A stretch of 13,111 nucleotides of DNA from CAZVAR01 sp964625225 (GCA_964625225.1 CAZVAR010000111.1:1-13111), one strand, 5' to 3'; positions 1-7,676 are shown, counted from the stretch's first letter. Made by a program: numbers and translations. The notes: a model not told the origin generated them from the sequence alone.

Positions 1-444
1 GTCGAGCCGGGCCCTGAGTTCCGTCCAGATCAGCCCCGCCTCGATCGTTTTTCCGAGGCCGACCTCGTCCGCTATCAGTAGCGCGTCCGTCGGCGAGTTC
101 ATTAGCTTGATAACGGGCTTGAACTGATAGGGGTAGAAGTCGGTCTCGGTCGCCTCCATGCTGTAGACTACGTCGCTCAGGCGGCCGGTCACTCGCAGCC
201 GGGTGAGGGTGCGGCGGAGCCAGTCCGGCTCTACGAATTTCGCCCGGGCGAAGCGGTCCGACGGGTCCTCCGGCGTGGAGGGAACGGGTTCCAGCGCGAA
301 TCGGGGCATCCATTTCACCTGCCCGTCCGCAAACTGGACCCGGGCCATCGGCGTTCCCGCCAAAATCCGTTCCCCTTCGAGCAAGATGCCCGCTCGCAAC
401 GGATCGTGCTTCAGCCGGACGAAGGTGCCGACCGCAAGCGTCAT
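1..444 (-). CDS. SNF2-family helicase, N-terminal part (runs off the left edge)
   Basis: The ATG at 444-442 opens a frame that stays open for 148 codons to the window edge. A purine-rich GGGGGAGG lies just upstream of the ATG, a strong ribosome binding site. Residues 103-111 (FYPYQFKPV) look like a Q motif. Residues 126-133 (DEVGLGKT), followed by IEAGLIWTEL, are the helicase motif I of SNF2/RapA-type ATPases. The first ~60 residues, rich in Val/Gly/Phe, precede the ATPase core and may be a small beta-rich accessory domain. Proteins of this type often sit beside DUF1998-type or DEAD helicases in anti-phage loci (DISARM DrmD is one SNF2 example), and a DEAD helicase remnant lies directly upstream here. 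The DISARM link is inference. I cannot see motifs II-VI, so I cannot say whether this copy is intact. Confidence 0.85.
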   Translation of the reverse strand, partial: MTLAVGTFVRLKHDPLRAGILLEGERILAGTPMARVQFADGQVKWMPRFALEPVPSTPEDPSDRFARAKFVEPDWLRRTLTRLRVTGRLSDVVYSMEATETDFYPYQFKPVIKLMNSPTDALLIADEVGLGKTIEAGLIWTELRARLD

Positions 445-539
445 ATTTTCCTCCCCCTTGCCCACCTCCTCTCCGCCATCTTGGCCCGGCGAGCGGCCGA
501 CCGCACAGCACATATAGCGGGCGGATGCAGATGTATGCA

Positions 540-559
540 GGGTTTACGACCATAAACCC
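540..559. repeat. 7-bp perfect inverted repeat between the two helicase genes
   Basis: GGGTTTA and TAAACCC flank a 6-base spacer in the 147-bp gap between the helicase remnant and the SNF2 gene. There is no T-tract on either side, so it is not a clear intrinsic terminator. It could be an operator for the SNF2 gene or a weak attenuator. Confidence 0.4.
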
Positions 560-591
560 AGGAAAGCCGGTTCAGACGCACAGCCGTCGTT

Positions 592-1339
592 TCAGATGCC
601 CGGGAGCCTGCGGTACCAGTCCGTGAGTGCCTCGCCGATCGGGCGGTAGTCGCCCGCGTCGATCGGGAACGGGCGGCCGCCGGTCGAACCGCGTCATCAG
701 CAGCTCGAGCATCACATAGTTGGTCAGCAGGATGTCGGGCGGGGCCTCGGCGATGCGCCGCCGCTCCTCCTGGCTCTCCTGCCCGGTGTAGCGGGCGAAG
801 CGCACCGGCTGCCGGCCGTCGGCGTAGCCGAAGTTGAGGAACTTCTCCAGCTCCTCCATCTGGCTGTTGCAGAGGGCGTTCATGGGATAGACGATGATCG
901 CGGTGACGCTGCCGGACCGCTCACCGGCGTCGCGACGGCGCAGCACATCGTCGATGATCGGGATGAAGTAGGAGAGCGACTTGCCCGATCCGGTCCCGGT
1001 GGTGAGGACGTAGCTCTCACCCCGCTTCGCGACGCGGATCGCCTCCTCCTGATGTCTGTGCAGTCGGAGCGGAGTACCGACCGCACCGTCCTTCGTCTTG
1101 CCGCCCCGGAAGATCGCCTCGCACTCGCGATGCAGCAGACCCTCGGCGACGAGCCGGTCGATCCGGCCGCCGGAGACGAAGTTGGGGTTCAACTGGACCA
1201 GCGGCGCCGGCCAGAAACGGCCGCCGGCGTAGGCCGTGTCGACGACGCCCCTGATATCGGCGGCCGCGATTCGCGTGAAGCTGCGCGAGAATCGCTCATA
1301 GTCCGCGACGACGGCATCGCGGAGCGCGAAGACGTCCAT
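592..1339 (-). pseudogene. DEAD/DEAH-box helicase remnant with internal deletion
   Basis: The ATG at 1339 follows a strong GGAGGGGGGAG ribosome site. Residues 91-101 (LRLHRHQEEAI) form a Q-like motif, 114-121 (TGTGSGKS) are Walker A, 151-156 (YPMNAL) motif Ia, and 206-215 (TNYVMLELLM) the region just before motif II. The helicase similarity ends at about residue 219 (near 683). The DEAD/DEAH motif, the second RecA domain and the usual C-terminal region, more than a thousand residues in relatives of this kind, are missing. The starting frame runs on as arginine-rich nonsense to a stop at 572. A different frame from about 684 reads DAGDYRPIGEALTDW and stops at 592, which looks like a real C-terminus. 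The simplest reading is a deletion joining the 5' end of this gene to the 3' end of the same or a neighbouring gene. Phage-defence helicases such as Druantia DruE or DISARM DrmA are plausible kin, but I cannot assign the family. Confidence 0.8.
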
Positions 1340-1682
1340 GCGGTCTCCCCCCTCCGGTACTTTGGCTACCGACGATTTTTCCGGTCAGCCTAGCAAGCCT
1401 TATCGAGGGTTAACAACTGGTGTGAGGCAGCGTGGGTTGACCTGCTCGCGGTACCAGCGATTCGCCGATCACGCGCTTCGAGGGGCATAAGCGACTGTCT
1501 GCGGCTAGGCCGATGACGTCGCTTACAGAGTGCAGCTCACGGATAGTTCCGATGCTCCGGGAACCGATCGGGGATACATCGACCTGGAGCAGAGAACCCT
1601 GCAGCCCCTTCGGCCCAGGGGTGTCACCCATGTCTTAGGTACAAACTGCTACCTAGGTGTCCGGGCCGGACATTTGAAAGCA
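1340..1682. other. Intergenic region between helicase remnant and tRNA-Arg
   Basis: About 340 bases with no credible gene. It holds the presumed promoter and ribosome site of the helicase remnant (1340-1400, somewhat AT-richer). The left part has a short open frame at 1410-1631 on the minus strand (73 codons), which shows no recognisable domain. The right end (1621-1680) carries a patterned sequence described separately. The region ends exactly at the 3' end of the tRNA gene, where integrases of tRNA-targeting elements cut. Confidence 0.5.
1621..1680. repeat. Patterned inverted-repeat sequence, possible old IS end
   Basis: CTTAGGTA (1634-1641) pairs with TACCTAGG (1650-1657) across an 8-base spacer, with one G-T wobble. 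It is flanked by a TGTCACCCATGT-like stretch on one side and GTGTCCGGGCCGGACA on the other. This mix of CACCCATGTC, TACCTAGGTGTCC and GGCCGGACA is like terminal sequences I associate with IS481-type elements, from memory only. No transposase fragment is visible beside it, so at most it is a solo or decayed end. Confidence 0.25.
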
Positions 1683-1759
1683 TGGTGCGCCCGGCAGGAT
1701 TCGAACCTGCGACCCCAGGATTAGGAATCCTGTGCTCTATCCTGCTGAGCTACGAGCGC
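1683..1759 (-). tRNA. tRNA-Arg (anticodon CCT)
   Basis: The minus strand folds into a full 77-base tRNA. The 7-bp acceptor stem is GCGCTCG with CGGGCGC (one G-U pair). The D stem is GCTC/GAGC, and the anticodon stem CAGGA/TCCTG encloses the loop TTCCTAA, giving anticodon CCT (reads AGG). The T arm is GCAGG-TTCGAAT-CCTGC. The discriminator is A, and the CCA end is encoded (1683-1685). The 3' end faces the helicase region, so an element inserted at the tRNA 3' end would lie at lower coordinates, which is where the accessory genes are. Confidence 0.97.
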
Positions 1760-2111
1760 GGCCGGGGCGCGGGGTTGCGCCGGTTCAGACGTAGGCGACC
1801 CCGCCGGGTGCGTCAAGCGAGACATTGCCCGGGGCCGGGGCTTCGCCCCGTATCCGGGGCTTCCCCCCATATTTGGTGGATACCCCCGGGGTCGGGACCG
1901 GATCAAAGTCATGGTGCGCTCGACGACGGGCGCGCCCCCGGTCCAGGCCGCGCCGCCTCCCCCCGAACCCCCCGAGCGCGCGACCGACCGGGGGCCTCTT
2001 CTCTCTCCCGGGCCGCCCCGGCCTCCGCCTCGACGCGATGCGACGCGAACAAGGGACAGGCGCGCTGCCCGCGCTCCGGCCGGCGCGCCGCAGCGGCCCG
2101 GACCGCGGTGT
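1760..2111. other. Gene-free GC-rich gap with hairpins upstream of the tRNA
   Basis: About 350 bases between the end of the PagL-like gene and the start of the tRNA gene. The clearest structure is a hairpin at 1836-1850, CGGGG/CCCCG closed by CTTCG. A second inverted repeat, GTATCC (1850-1855) with GGATAC (1878-1883), is adjacent. They could stop transcription from the PagL-like gene, but neither is followed by a T-tract. The tRNA promoter should lie close to 1760-1800. I see no convincing -35/-10 pair. The rest is C/G-rich, with no domain-bearing frame. Confidence 0.5.
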
Positions 2112-2624
2112 CTAATGGCCGAAGAAGTAGGGGAGCGGGCGCGCGTAGTAGACGTTCAGCGTCTCCGTGCCCGGATTGTCGTCGCCGAGGCTGGCATTGG
2201 AGAGGTGATGCAGGGCGATGCCGAGGCGCGACTGGTCCTCGAACCGGTAGGCGACCTCGATCCCGGAGCGGAACTCGAGCGGATAGCCCAGATCCTTGCC
2301 GTCGCCGTCGAGATAGAGCGACGGCGCGAAGTTCGGCGTCAGCACCCAACGGTCGCCGAGCGGAATGTCGAGCGCCACTCCGGCATAGCCGTAGAAGCTG
2401 CCGTCGGTGGTCGCACCGATGCCGACCAGCGGCTTAAGCCGCCAGACGACGGTCTCGCCGCGCCACTCGAAATTAAAGTTGACCGCCTTGTAGCCTTCGT
2501 CCTGGAACACGTCGAAGATGCCGGCGCCGAAGGCGAAGACGGCCGGATCCTCCTCCTGCGCCGCCGCCGGCGGCGTGAACGACAGCAGGGCAGCGACGCA
2601 GACCGTAGCGAGAATCGAGCGCAA
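2112..2624 (-). CDS. PagL-like lipid A 3-O-deacylase (acyloxyacyl hydrolase family)
   Basis: The 170-residue product begins with a signal peptide (residues 1 to about 22, hydrophobic LATVCVAALL then AAA before QEED), so the mature protein is exported. The rest alternates polar and hydrophobic residues as expected for a small outer-membrane beta-barrel. The motif HLSNASLGDDNPGTE places His140, Ser142 and Glu154, the same 0/+2/+14 spacing as the catalytic triad of Pseudomonas PagL. The family removes the 3-position acyl chain from lipid A in the outer membrane, which alters immune recognition and membrane properties. The start is a TTG preceded by CGGGGGACC as ribosome site. No ATG lies in frame close upstream. 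The gene stands alone, separated from the NadE-like gene by 179 bp, so membership in that operon is possible but not required. Confidence 0.85.
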   Translation of the reverse strand: MRSILATVCVAALLSFTPPAAAQEEDPAVFAFGAGIFDVFQDEGYKAVNFNFEWRGETVVWRLKPLVGIGATTDGSFYGYAGVALDIPLGDRWVLTPNFAPSLYLDGDGKDLGYPLEFRSGIEVAYRFEDQSRLGIALHHLSNASLGDDNPGTETLNVYYARPLPYFFGH

Positions 2625-2710
2625 GATCAGGTCCCCCGGAGCAACACGGTTCGTCCGTAAGCGATGCGGCCGCGCCTGCCCGCAGCGAGCGGCGGACGCA
2701 TTCTGGGATC

Positions 2711-2733
2711 AAAGCCCGGTTCCGGCAACCCGG
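2711..2733 (-). terminator. Weak candidate terminator after the NadE-like gene
   Basis: Read on the minus strand, GGTT and AACC pair around a 5-base loop, with two extra outer C-G pairs beyond a G-G mismatch, followed by CTTT. It lies ~80 bases past the stop of the five-gene cluster. The stem is short and the T-run is only three, so efficiency would be low and read-through into the PagL-like gene is possible. Confidence 0.2.
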
Positions 2734-2803
2734 TCTGCGTGTCGCCGCCGGCGCCGGCCCGTCATCGGCCCGGCCGGGACCGCGCACCGGCCTTGAGCCC
2801 GGC

Positions 2804-3787
2804 CTATGCCCCGGCGATCTCCCGCACCGCCTCCACCAGCACGGGTGGCTCGTGCAGATAGCGCGTGGCGCTGCGCTTGGCATCGATCGAGCGCCAGATG
2901 CGGGCGAGCTGCGCCTCGGTGATGCCGGCGGCCCGGGCGACCTCGGCAGCCGGCAGGGCGTGATTCCTGCCGTAGAGGCAGAGATCCATCTTGTCGTAGG
3001 GGAGCGCGAAGTAGAACTCCTCCTGCGTCTGTTCCAGCGAGTAGGTGTCGGTGCTGGGCGGCCGCGAACGGATCTCCTCCGGGACGCCGAGCTCCGCCGC
3101 GAGCTGGTAGACCTGGGTCTTGTAGAGATGCGCCAGCGGCTTCAGGTCGGCCGCGCCGTCGCCGTTCTTGACGAAGAAGCCCTGGTCGTATTCGAGCCGG
3201 TTCGGCGTGCCGACCACGGCATAGTTCAGCAGGTCCGCATAGTAATATTCGATCATCTTGCGGGTGCGTTGCTTGAAGTTGGTCGCGGCCACGATGCCGG
3301 CATAGGATTCCGGCTTCGGCCGCACCTTGCGCCGCTCGCCGTCGGGCGACTGCACGACGATCGAGGAGACCTGGTAGCTGTCGGTCTCCAGGATGTCGGG
3401 CATGACGACCTTGAGCTTCCAGCCCGGGCCGAATTCCGGAACGGTGAGGCGCACCGCCTCGTCGCGGCGCCGATAGCAGCCGGCGCCGTCCAGAATCGGC
3501 GTGATGTTCTCGACCGCGCTGCGGATGCCGAGGCGGTGCGCGAGCATGGTGGAGAGGCGGAGGGACTCGTCGGAGGATTCGCCCTCGGGCATGTGCAGGC
3601 CGAAGACGCGGTCCTTGCCGAGCGCCATCACGCAGAGGGCGGCGCAGACGGAGGAATCGATGCCGCCGGACAGGCCGAGAACGACGCCGCGGCGGCGGAA
3701 CCGGCCGAGCGTGACGCGGAGGAACTTCGCGATGCGCTCCGACTCGGCGGCGGCGTCGATACGGAGGGTATCCGGGGAAAGGGTCAT
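2804..3787 (-). CDS. NadE-like ammonia-dependent amide-forming PP-loop enzyme
   Basis: This 327-residue protein has the N-type ATP pyrophosphatase signature SGGIDSS at residues 40-46. The conserved NadE stretch GTPNRLEY...KNGDGAADLKPLAHLYKTQV lies near 193-226, followed by PPSTDTY (243-249). Family members adenylate a carboxylate with ATP and form an amide with ammonia; in NAD synthase the acid is nicotinate adenine dinucleotide. It lacks the glutaminase domain of the long NadE form. Two oddities stand out: an extra segment of about 50 residues (roughly 115-165, containing VVMPDILETDSYQVSSIVVQ) between the PP-loop domain and the TNFKQRTR helix, and a C-terminal EEFYFALPYDKMDLCLYG stretch. It is the last gene of the cluster, starting 32 bp after the ligase stop with a poor ribosome site, so translation may be coupled. 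Either a housekeeping NAD synthase or, more likely from context, a specialised amidase-like ligase for a cluster product. Confidence 0.85.
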   Translation of the reverse strand: MTLSPDTLRIDAAAESERIAKFLRVTLGRFRRRGVVLGLSGGIDSSVCAALCVMALGKDRVFGLHMPEGESSDESLRLSTMLAHRLGIRSAVENITPILDGAGCYRRRDEAVRLTVPEFGPGWKLKVVMPDILETDSYQVSSIVVQSPDGERRKVRPKPESYAGIVAATNFKQRTRKMIEYYYADLLNYAVVGTPNRLEYDQGFFVKNGDGAADLKPLAHLYKTQVYQLAAELGVPEEIRSRPPSTDTYSLEQTQEEFYFALPYDKMDLCLYGRNHALPAAEVARAAGITEAQLARIWRSIDAKRSATRYLHEPPVLVEAVREIAGA

Positions 3788-3819
3788 AGGGATGTCGTCC
3801 GTCTCAATGTCGGCGCTGC

Positions 3820-5385
3820 CTAGGCCGCCTCGTCCGGCCGGTACGGCGCCGCCAGCGCCTTCCGGTCGACCTTGCCGGTGGCGCCGAGCGGCATGGCGGG
3901 GCGGAACTCGACGATCCGGGGCACGGCGAAGTCCTCCAAATTGGCAGCGCAGTGGCGGAGCACGTCGCGTTCGGTGAGCACGGCACCCGGCTTCGTCACC
4001 AGCACCGCCTTGACCGCGGCGCCGAGCACCGGATCCGGCACGCCGACCACGCCCGCCTCGGCGACGCCGTCCAGGGCGCAGAGCACGTTCTCGACCTCCC
4101 TGGGGCTGACCAGCTCGCCGCGCGACTTGATCATCTCGTCGCGGCGGCCGACGAAATAGAGCCAGCCCTCCGCATCCCTGCGGAAGGTATCGCCGGTGTG
4201 GAGCACGCGCTCGCCGGGCACGGGGCCGGGACGGAACACTTTCGCGGTGAGTTCCGGCTTCTCCCAATAGCCCGGCATCACATTGGAACCGCGCACCACC
4301 AATTCGCCGACGCCGGGGCCGGTCAGACGGTTGCCGTCCTCGTCTACCAGATAGAGCTCGCAGTTCGGGATGCCCCTGCCGATCGAGTCCGGCCGAATGT
4401 CGATCTGGTCGGGCGGCAGGTAGGAGGCGCGCTTGCACTCGGTCAGGCCGTACATGGAGAAGATCGTGACGTGCGGCAGACGCCGGCGAAGCTGACGGAT
4501 GTGCTCGACCGGCAGCGCGGCGCCGGTGTTGGTGACGTAGCGCAGGCCGGAGAGGTCGAACTTCGCAAGATCCATGCGGAGCAGCATCGCCAGCATGGTC
4601 GGCACGATCGGGAACCCGGTGATCCCCTCCCGCGCGATCGTCCCCAGCACGGCGGCGGGGAAGGCGAACGACTTCTCCAGGACCAGCGTCCCGCCGAAGC
4701 GCGCGCACATCAGGAGCTGATAGAGGCCGTAGTCGAAGGACAGCGGCAAAACGCTGAGAATGCGGTCCTCGGGCGTGTTGCCGAGATAGGAGATGATCGA
4801 GGCGGATGCCGCGACGATGTTGCGATGAGCGGACATCACGCCCTTCGGGTCGCCGGTCGATCCGGAGGTGTAGATCAGCGCGGCCAGGTCGGCGTCGATG
4901 CAGCGCTTCGGCGGCGGCGCGTCGCGACCGGCCTGTTCGGAGATGACATCCTCGAAGCCCGCAAAGGTCTTTGCCGCGCCGGACGACCCGGCCGCGCCGC
5001 CGACCACCAGGACCGTCTCAAGATGCGGCAGGACGGACCAGTCCTCGGCGACACGCGGCAGCTTCGCCGCATCCGTCACCAGCAGCCGCGCCCGTGCATC
5101 ATTGAGGCAATAGCCGAGCTTGGCCGTCTTCAGCGTCGGGTTCAGCAGCATGAACACGGCGCCCGCCTTCAGGATCGCCCACAGCGACACGACCGCCTCG
5201 ACTGAATTGTCGAGCCAGACGGCGACGCGATCGCCGCGCTCGACCCCGCGCGCGATCAGCGCGTGGGCGAGGCGGTTGCTGCGCCGTTCGATCTCGCCGT
5301 AGGTCAGCCGCTCCCCCCCGGCGACCAGCGCGAGCTTGTCGGGGTGGCGGGCGGTGCTCGCCTCAAGGAAGGACTCGACCAGCAT
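3820..5385 (-). CDS. AMP-forming acyl/aminoacyl ligase (ANL superfamily)
   Basis: The 521-residue protein is a complete adenylate-forming enzyme. A3/P-loop YTSGSTGDPKG is at 172-182, A5 MYGLTE at 311-316, A7 LHTGD at 395-399, the A8 hinge RRDEMIKSRGELVSPREVE at 414-432, and the A10 lysine in GATGKVDRK at about 505. Such enzymes convert a carboxylic acid to the acyl-adenylate, then pass it to CoA or a carrier-protein phosphopantetheine. The ACP gene is its immediate upstream neighbour (91 bp away), so loading that ACP is the natural inference. The sequence recalls acyl ligases found in exosortase-A/exopolysaccharide loci, but no exosortase is present here. The ATG at 5385 is the first start in the frame, and its ribosome site is weak. 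The substrate cannot be read from the sequence. Confidence 0.9.
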   Translation of the reverse strand: MLVESFLEASTARHPDKLALVAGGERLTYGEIERRSNRLAHALIARGVERGDRVAVWLDNSVEAVVSLWAILKAGAVFMLLNPTLKTAKLGYCLNDARARLLVTDAAKLPRVAEDWSVLPHLETVLVVGGAAGSSGAAKTFAGFEDVISEQAGRDAPPPKRCIDADLAALIYTSGSTGDPKGVMSAHRNIVAASASIISYLGNTPEDRILSVLPLSFDYGLYQLLMCARFGGTLVLEKSFAFPAAVLGTIAREGITGFPIVPTMLAMLLRMDLAKFDLSGLRYVTNTGAALPVEHIRQLRRRLPHVTIFSMYGLTECKRASYLPPDQIDIRPDSIGRGIPNCELYLVDEDGNRLTGPGVGELVVRGSNVMPGYWEKPELTAKVFRPGPVPGERVLHTGDTFRRDAEGWLYFVGRRDEMIKSRGELVSPREVENVLCALDGVAEAGVVGVPDPVLGAAVKAVLVTKPGAVLTERDVLRHCAANLEDFAVPRIVEFRPAMPLGATGKVDRKALAAPYRPDEAA

Positions 5386-5436
5386 GGGCTGCCACTCGCT
5401 GCGAACGGGCCGGTGTCCCCGCCCGTCGCGCCTTAG

Positions 5437-5454
5437 GGAAGGACCGGAAGGACC
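5437..5454. repeat. Two tandem 9-bp units in the ACP-ligase gap
   Basis: GGAAGGACC occurs twice in a row in the 91-bp space between the ACP stop and the ligase start. It may be slippage or a structured spacer; no regulatory role is evident. Confidence 0.5.
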
Positions 5455-5476
5455 GGGGCGCTTCGCGTCCCGCGAC

Positions 5477-5746
5477 CTAGGCCGCCGCCGCGCGCTTGCG
5501 GCCGACGAACGCGGCGATGCGCGCGATGGAATCGAGATTGTCCGGGACCAGCTCGTCGTCGGCGACGCCGATGCCGTAGCGGGTCTCGAGCCACGCCACC
5601 AGCTCCGCGACCCCCATTGAATCGATCAGTCCGGCCTCGACCAGGGACTCCCCGTCGGTCAGGCGATCACCACCCTCTCCGAAGAGGAAATTGTCGACGA
5701 TGAAGTCGCGGATCTCCCGCTCAAGCGGCGAAGTCATAGGAGGCAT
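5477..5746 (-). CDS. Acyl carrier protein (phosphopantetheine-binding)
   Basis: An 89-residue small acidic-helical protein with a DSL-like site IDSMGV; Ser43 is the expected 4'-phosphopantetheine attachment point. Helix 1 (EREIRDFIVDNFLF) and helix 2 (SMGVAELVAWLETRYGI) match the ACP fold, and the C-terminus is a basic-alanine tail (RKRAAAA). The ATG at 5746 overlaps the 3' end of the AsnB gene by 26 bp. A second ATG at 5737 (overlap 17 bp) is also possible, and neither has a clear ribosome site, so translational coupling to AsnB is likely. It is distinct from a typical housekeeping ACP (which has GADSLD at the site) and resembles carriers in polysaccharide or natural-product loci. It probably tethers the acid activated by the downstream ligase. 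Confidence 0.92.
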   Translation of the reverse strand: MPPMTSPLEREIRDFIVDNFLFGEGGDRLTDGESLVEAGLIDSMGVAELVAWLETRYGIGVADDELVPDNLDSIARIAAFVGRKRAAAA

Positions 5747-7676
5747 GCCTGTCGTAATGGTTGACGAATCGATCGACGAGGAGCTGGGTGGAGAGGATCC
5801 CCACCACGGCCATGTTGTCGCGCGTCCCGGAAACCCGGCCCGCCCGCGCCTTGGCCATCAGGCGGTCGACGGCGCGCGGGTTGAAGATGCCGTCGCGGGC
5901 GAGGCGATCGGGATCGGTCAGCTCGGCAATCCACTCGGCGCGCGGCGCCTGGGTCACGGGATCGAAGAAGCTGGCGGCGTCCGGAGCGCGGTAGGGCTGC
6001 TTCGGGCGCTGCCGGATCGCGGCCGGAACCAAGCCGCCGGCGGCGAGCTTGAGCAGATATTTCTCATCCAGGACCCGCATCTTCAGGCGCGGCGGCAGCT
6101 TCGCGGCGAAGTCCACGACCCGGGGGTCGAGAAAGGGGAAGCGGCCCTCGACCGAATGCGCCATCGCCATCCGGTCCCCCTGCGAGGACAGGATGTAGCC
6201 CGGCAGCAGCAGGGCGGTCTCGAGATACTGCGCCTGACAGAACGGATCCCAGCCGGCATAGGCCGCGGGCAGGCGCTCGGCGAGTTCGGCCGTCGGATCG
6301 TTGCCGGCGAGATCGGCTTTGACGGCGTCGGAGAAGAAGAGTTTCGCTCCTGCCGTCATGTCCCAGCGCGGGCGGTGCGAGAAGAACGGGTCGCCCAGGC
6401 TCTGCGGCTGCGCGCCGAAGAAGGCCTGGAGATAGGCGCGCGGCTGCGAGCGCAGGTTCGGCATGTAGGGGTAGAGCCGCTGCAGCAGGAGCGGGCGCAA
6501 AGCCGAGTCCGGATGGCGGGCCCAGAAGCGGCGGACCTTCGCCTCCTTGAAAATGTCATAACCGCCCAGTGTTTCGTCTGCGCCCTCACCGGTCAGGACC
6601 ACCTTGTAGCCGTTGCGACGGACGAGCCCCGAGAGCAGGTAGAGCGGGGCCGGGGCGGTGCGCAGCATGGGCCGCTCGGCGTGCCAGACGACCTCGGGGA
6701 AGACGCGGGCGATGTCGTCGTGGCCACAGCGGATCGCGTGGTGGCGCGTGCCCAGCATCGCGACCGCCTCGGCCTGGAAGGCGCTCTCGTCGAAGGCCGG
6801 ATCCTCGAAGGCGACCGAGAAGGTCTCGAGATGCTCGTGACCGAGACGGCGGATCAGGCCGGCGATGACGGTGGAATCCAGCCCGCCGCTCAGATAGGCG
6901 CCGACCGGGACGTCGGCGCGCAGGCGGATGCGGGTCGCGTCCAGCAGCAGGTCGAGGAGCTGCTCGGCCCGGGATTCGGCGGAGCCGCTATCCTCGACCG
7001 GCGTGTAGTCGGGGCACCAATAGGGGAAGACCGAGACCTCATCCGCCCTCACCAGCATGGAATGGCCCGGCGGCAGTTCCCGGATCCCGGCGAACGGCGT
7101 CCGCGGGGGTACCGTCGCCCAGAAGGTAAAGAGCTGGTCGAGCGCGCGGGGGTCGATCCCGGCGCTCACCGCCGGGTGCGCCAGCAGCGCCTTGACCTCG
7201 GACGCGAACAGGAAGGCGCCGGCGACCTGCGTATGGAACAGCGGCCGCACGCCGATGCGGTCGCGCGACAGGAACAGCACCTGCCGGCGCGCATCCCAAA
7301 GCGCCAGGGCCCACTGGCCGTTGAAGCGGGTGACGCAGTCCGGCCCCATCTCCCGGTAGAGATGAAGGATCACTTCGGTGTCGGAGCTGGTGCGGAAGAC
7401 GTGGCCGCGGCGGATCAGCTCCTCCCGCAGCTCGACATAATTGAAGATCTCGCCGTTGAAGCTCAGCAGCAGATCGCCCTCGGCACTTGCCATGGGCTGG
7501 GCGCCGCCGGCAAGGTCGATGATGTTGAGCCGGGCATGCGCCAGTCCGGCCGGGCCGTCGACGACCGTTGCCGTGGCGTCCGGGCCGCGGTGTCGGACCT
7601 GATAGATCATCCGCGCAAGCAGGGCCCGCGCGGGCGACGTCCCGTCGCGTGTCAGAATGCCGGCGATGCCGCACAT
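5721..7676 (-). CDS. AsnB-type glutamine-dependent amidotransferase
   Basis: A 651-residue two-domain protein. The N-terminus MCGIAGI gives Cys2, the glutaminase nucleophile. RHRGPD (29-33), the FNGEIFNY region (73-80) and SSDTE (97-101) complete the N-terminal nucleophile domain. The PP-loop SGGLDS at 263-268 and TGEGADETLGGYD further on mark the synthetase domain, which adenylates a carboxylate and transfers ammonia delivered through the protein. Family members make asparagine from aspartate, but AsnB paralogues in polysaccharide and natural-product loci amidate other acids or carrier-bound substrates. Here it sits directly before an ACP gene with which it overlaps, which favours a specialised role over housekeeping asparagine synthesis. 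The ATG at 7676 is fixed by MCGIAG, because the family always starts with this Cys after Met removal. Confidence 0.9.
   Translation of the reverse strand: MCGIAGILTRDGTSPARALLARMIYQVRHRGPDATATVVDGPAGLAHARLNIIDLAGGAQPMASAEGDLLLSFNGEIFNYVELREELIRRGHVFRTSSDTEVILHLYREMGPDCVTRFNGQWALALWDARRQVLFLSRDRIGVRPLFHTQVAGAFLFASEVKALLAHPAVSAGIDPRALDQLFTFWATVPPRTPFAGIRELPPGHSMLVRADEVSVFPYWCPDYTPVEDSGSAESRAEQLLDLLLDATRIRLRADVPVGAYLSGGLDSTVIAGLIRRLGHEHLETFSVAFEDPAFDESAFQAEAVAMLGTRHHAIRCGHDDIARVFPEVVWHAERPMLRTAPAPLYLLSGLVRRNGYKVVLTGEGADETLGGYDIFKEAKVRRFWARHPDSALRPLLLQRLYPYMPNLRSQPRAYLQAFFGAQPQSLGDPFFSHRPRWDMTAGAKLFFSDAVKADLAGNDPTAELAERLPAAYAGWDPFCQAQYLETALLLPGYILSSQGDRMAMAHSVEGRFPFLDPRVVDFAAKLPPRLKMRVLDEKYLLKLAAGGLVPAAIRQRPKQPYRAPDAASFFDPVTQAPRAEWIAELTDPDRLARDGIFNPRAVDRLMAKARAGRVSGTRDNMAVVGILSTQLLVDRFVNHYDRHASYDFAA

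Noticed and set aside
203..517. Plus-strand open frame opposite the SNF2 gene
   Set aside because: Ser/Arg/Pro-rich shadow with no domain; the minus-strand frame has a ribosome site and helicase motifs.
1410..1631. 73-codon open frame on the minus strand near the helicase remnant
   Set aside because: No domain or compositional sign of coding, and part of it lies in the possible IS end.
1909..2660. Open frames on both strands around the 1760-2660 gap
   Set aside because: They overlap the PagL-like gene in other frames and show only Arg/Pro/Ala/Gly-rich low-complexity sequence.
3788..4708. Upstream extension of the NadE-like frame into the ligase gene
   Set aside because: The extension is arginine- and alanine-rich nonsense overlapping the ligase in another frame; the family similarity starts near the ATG at 3787.
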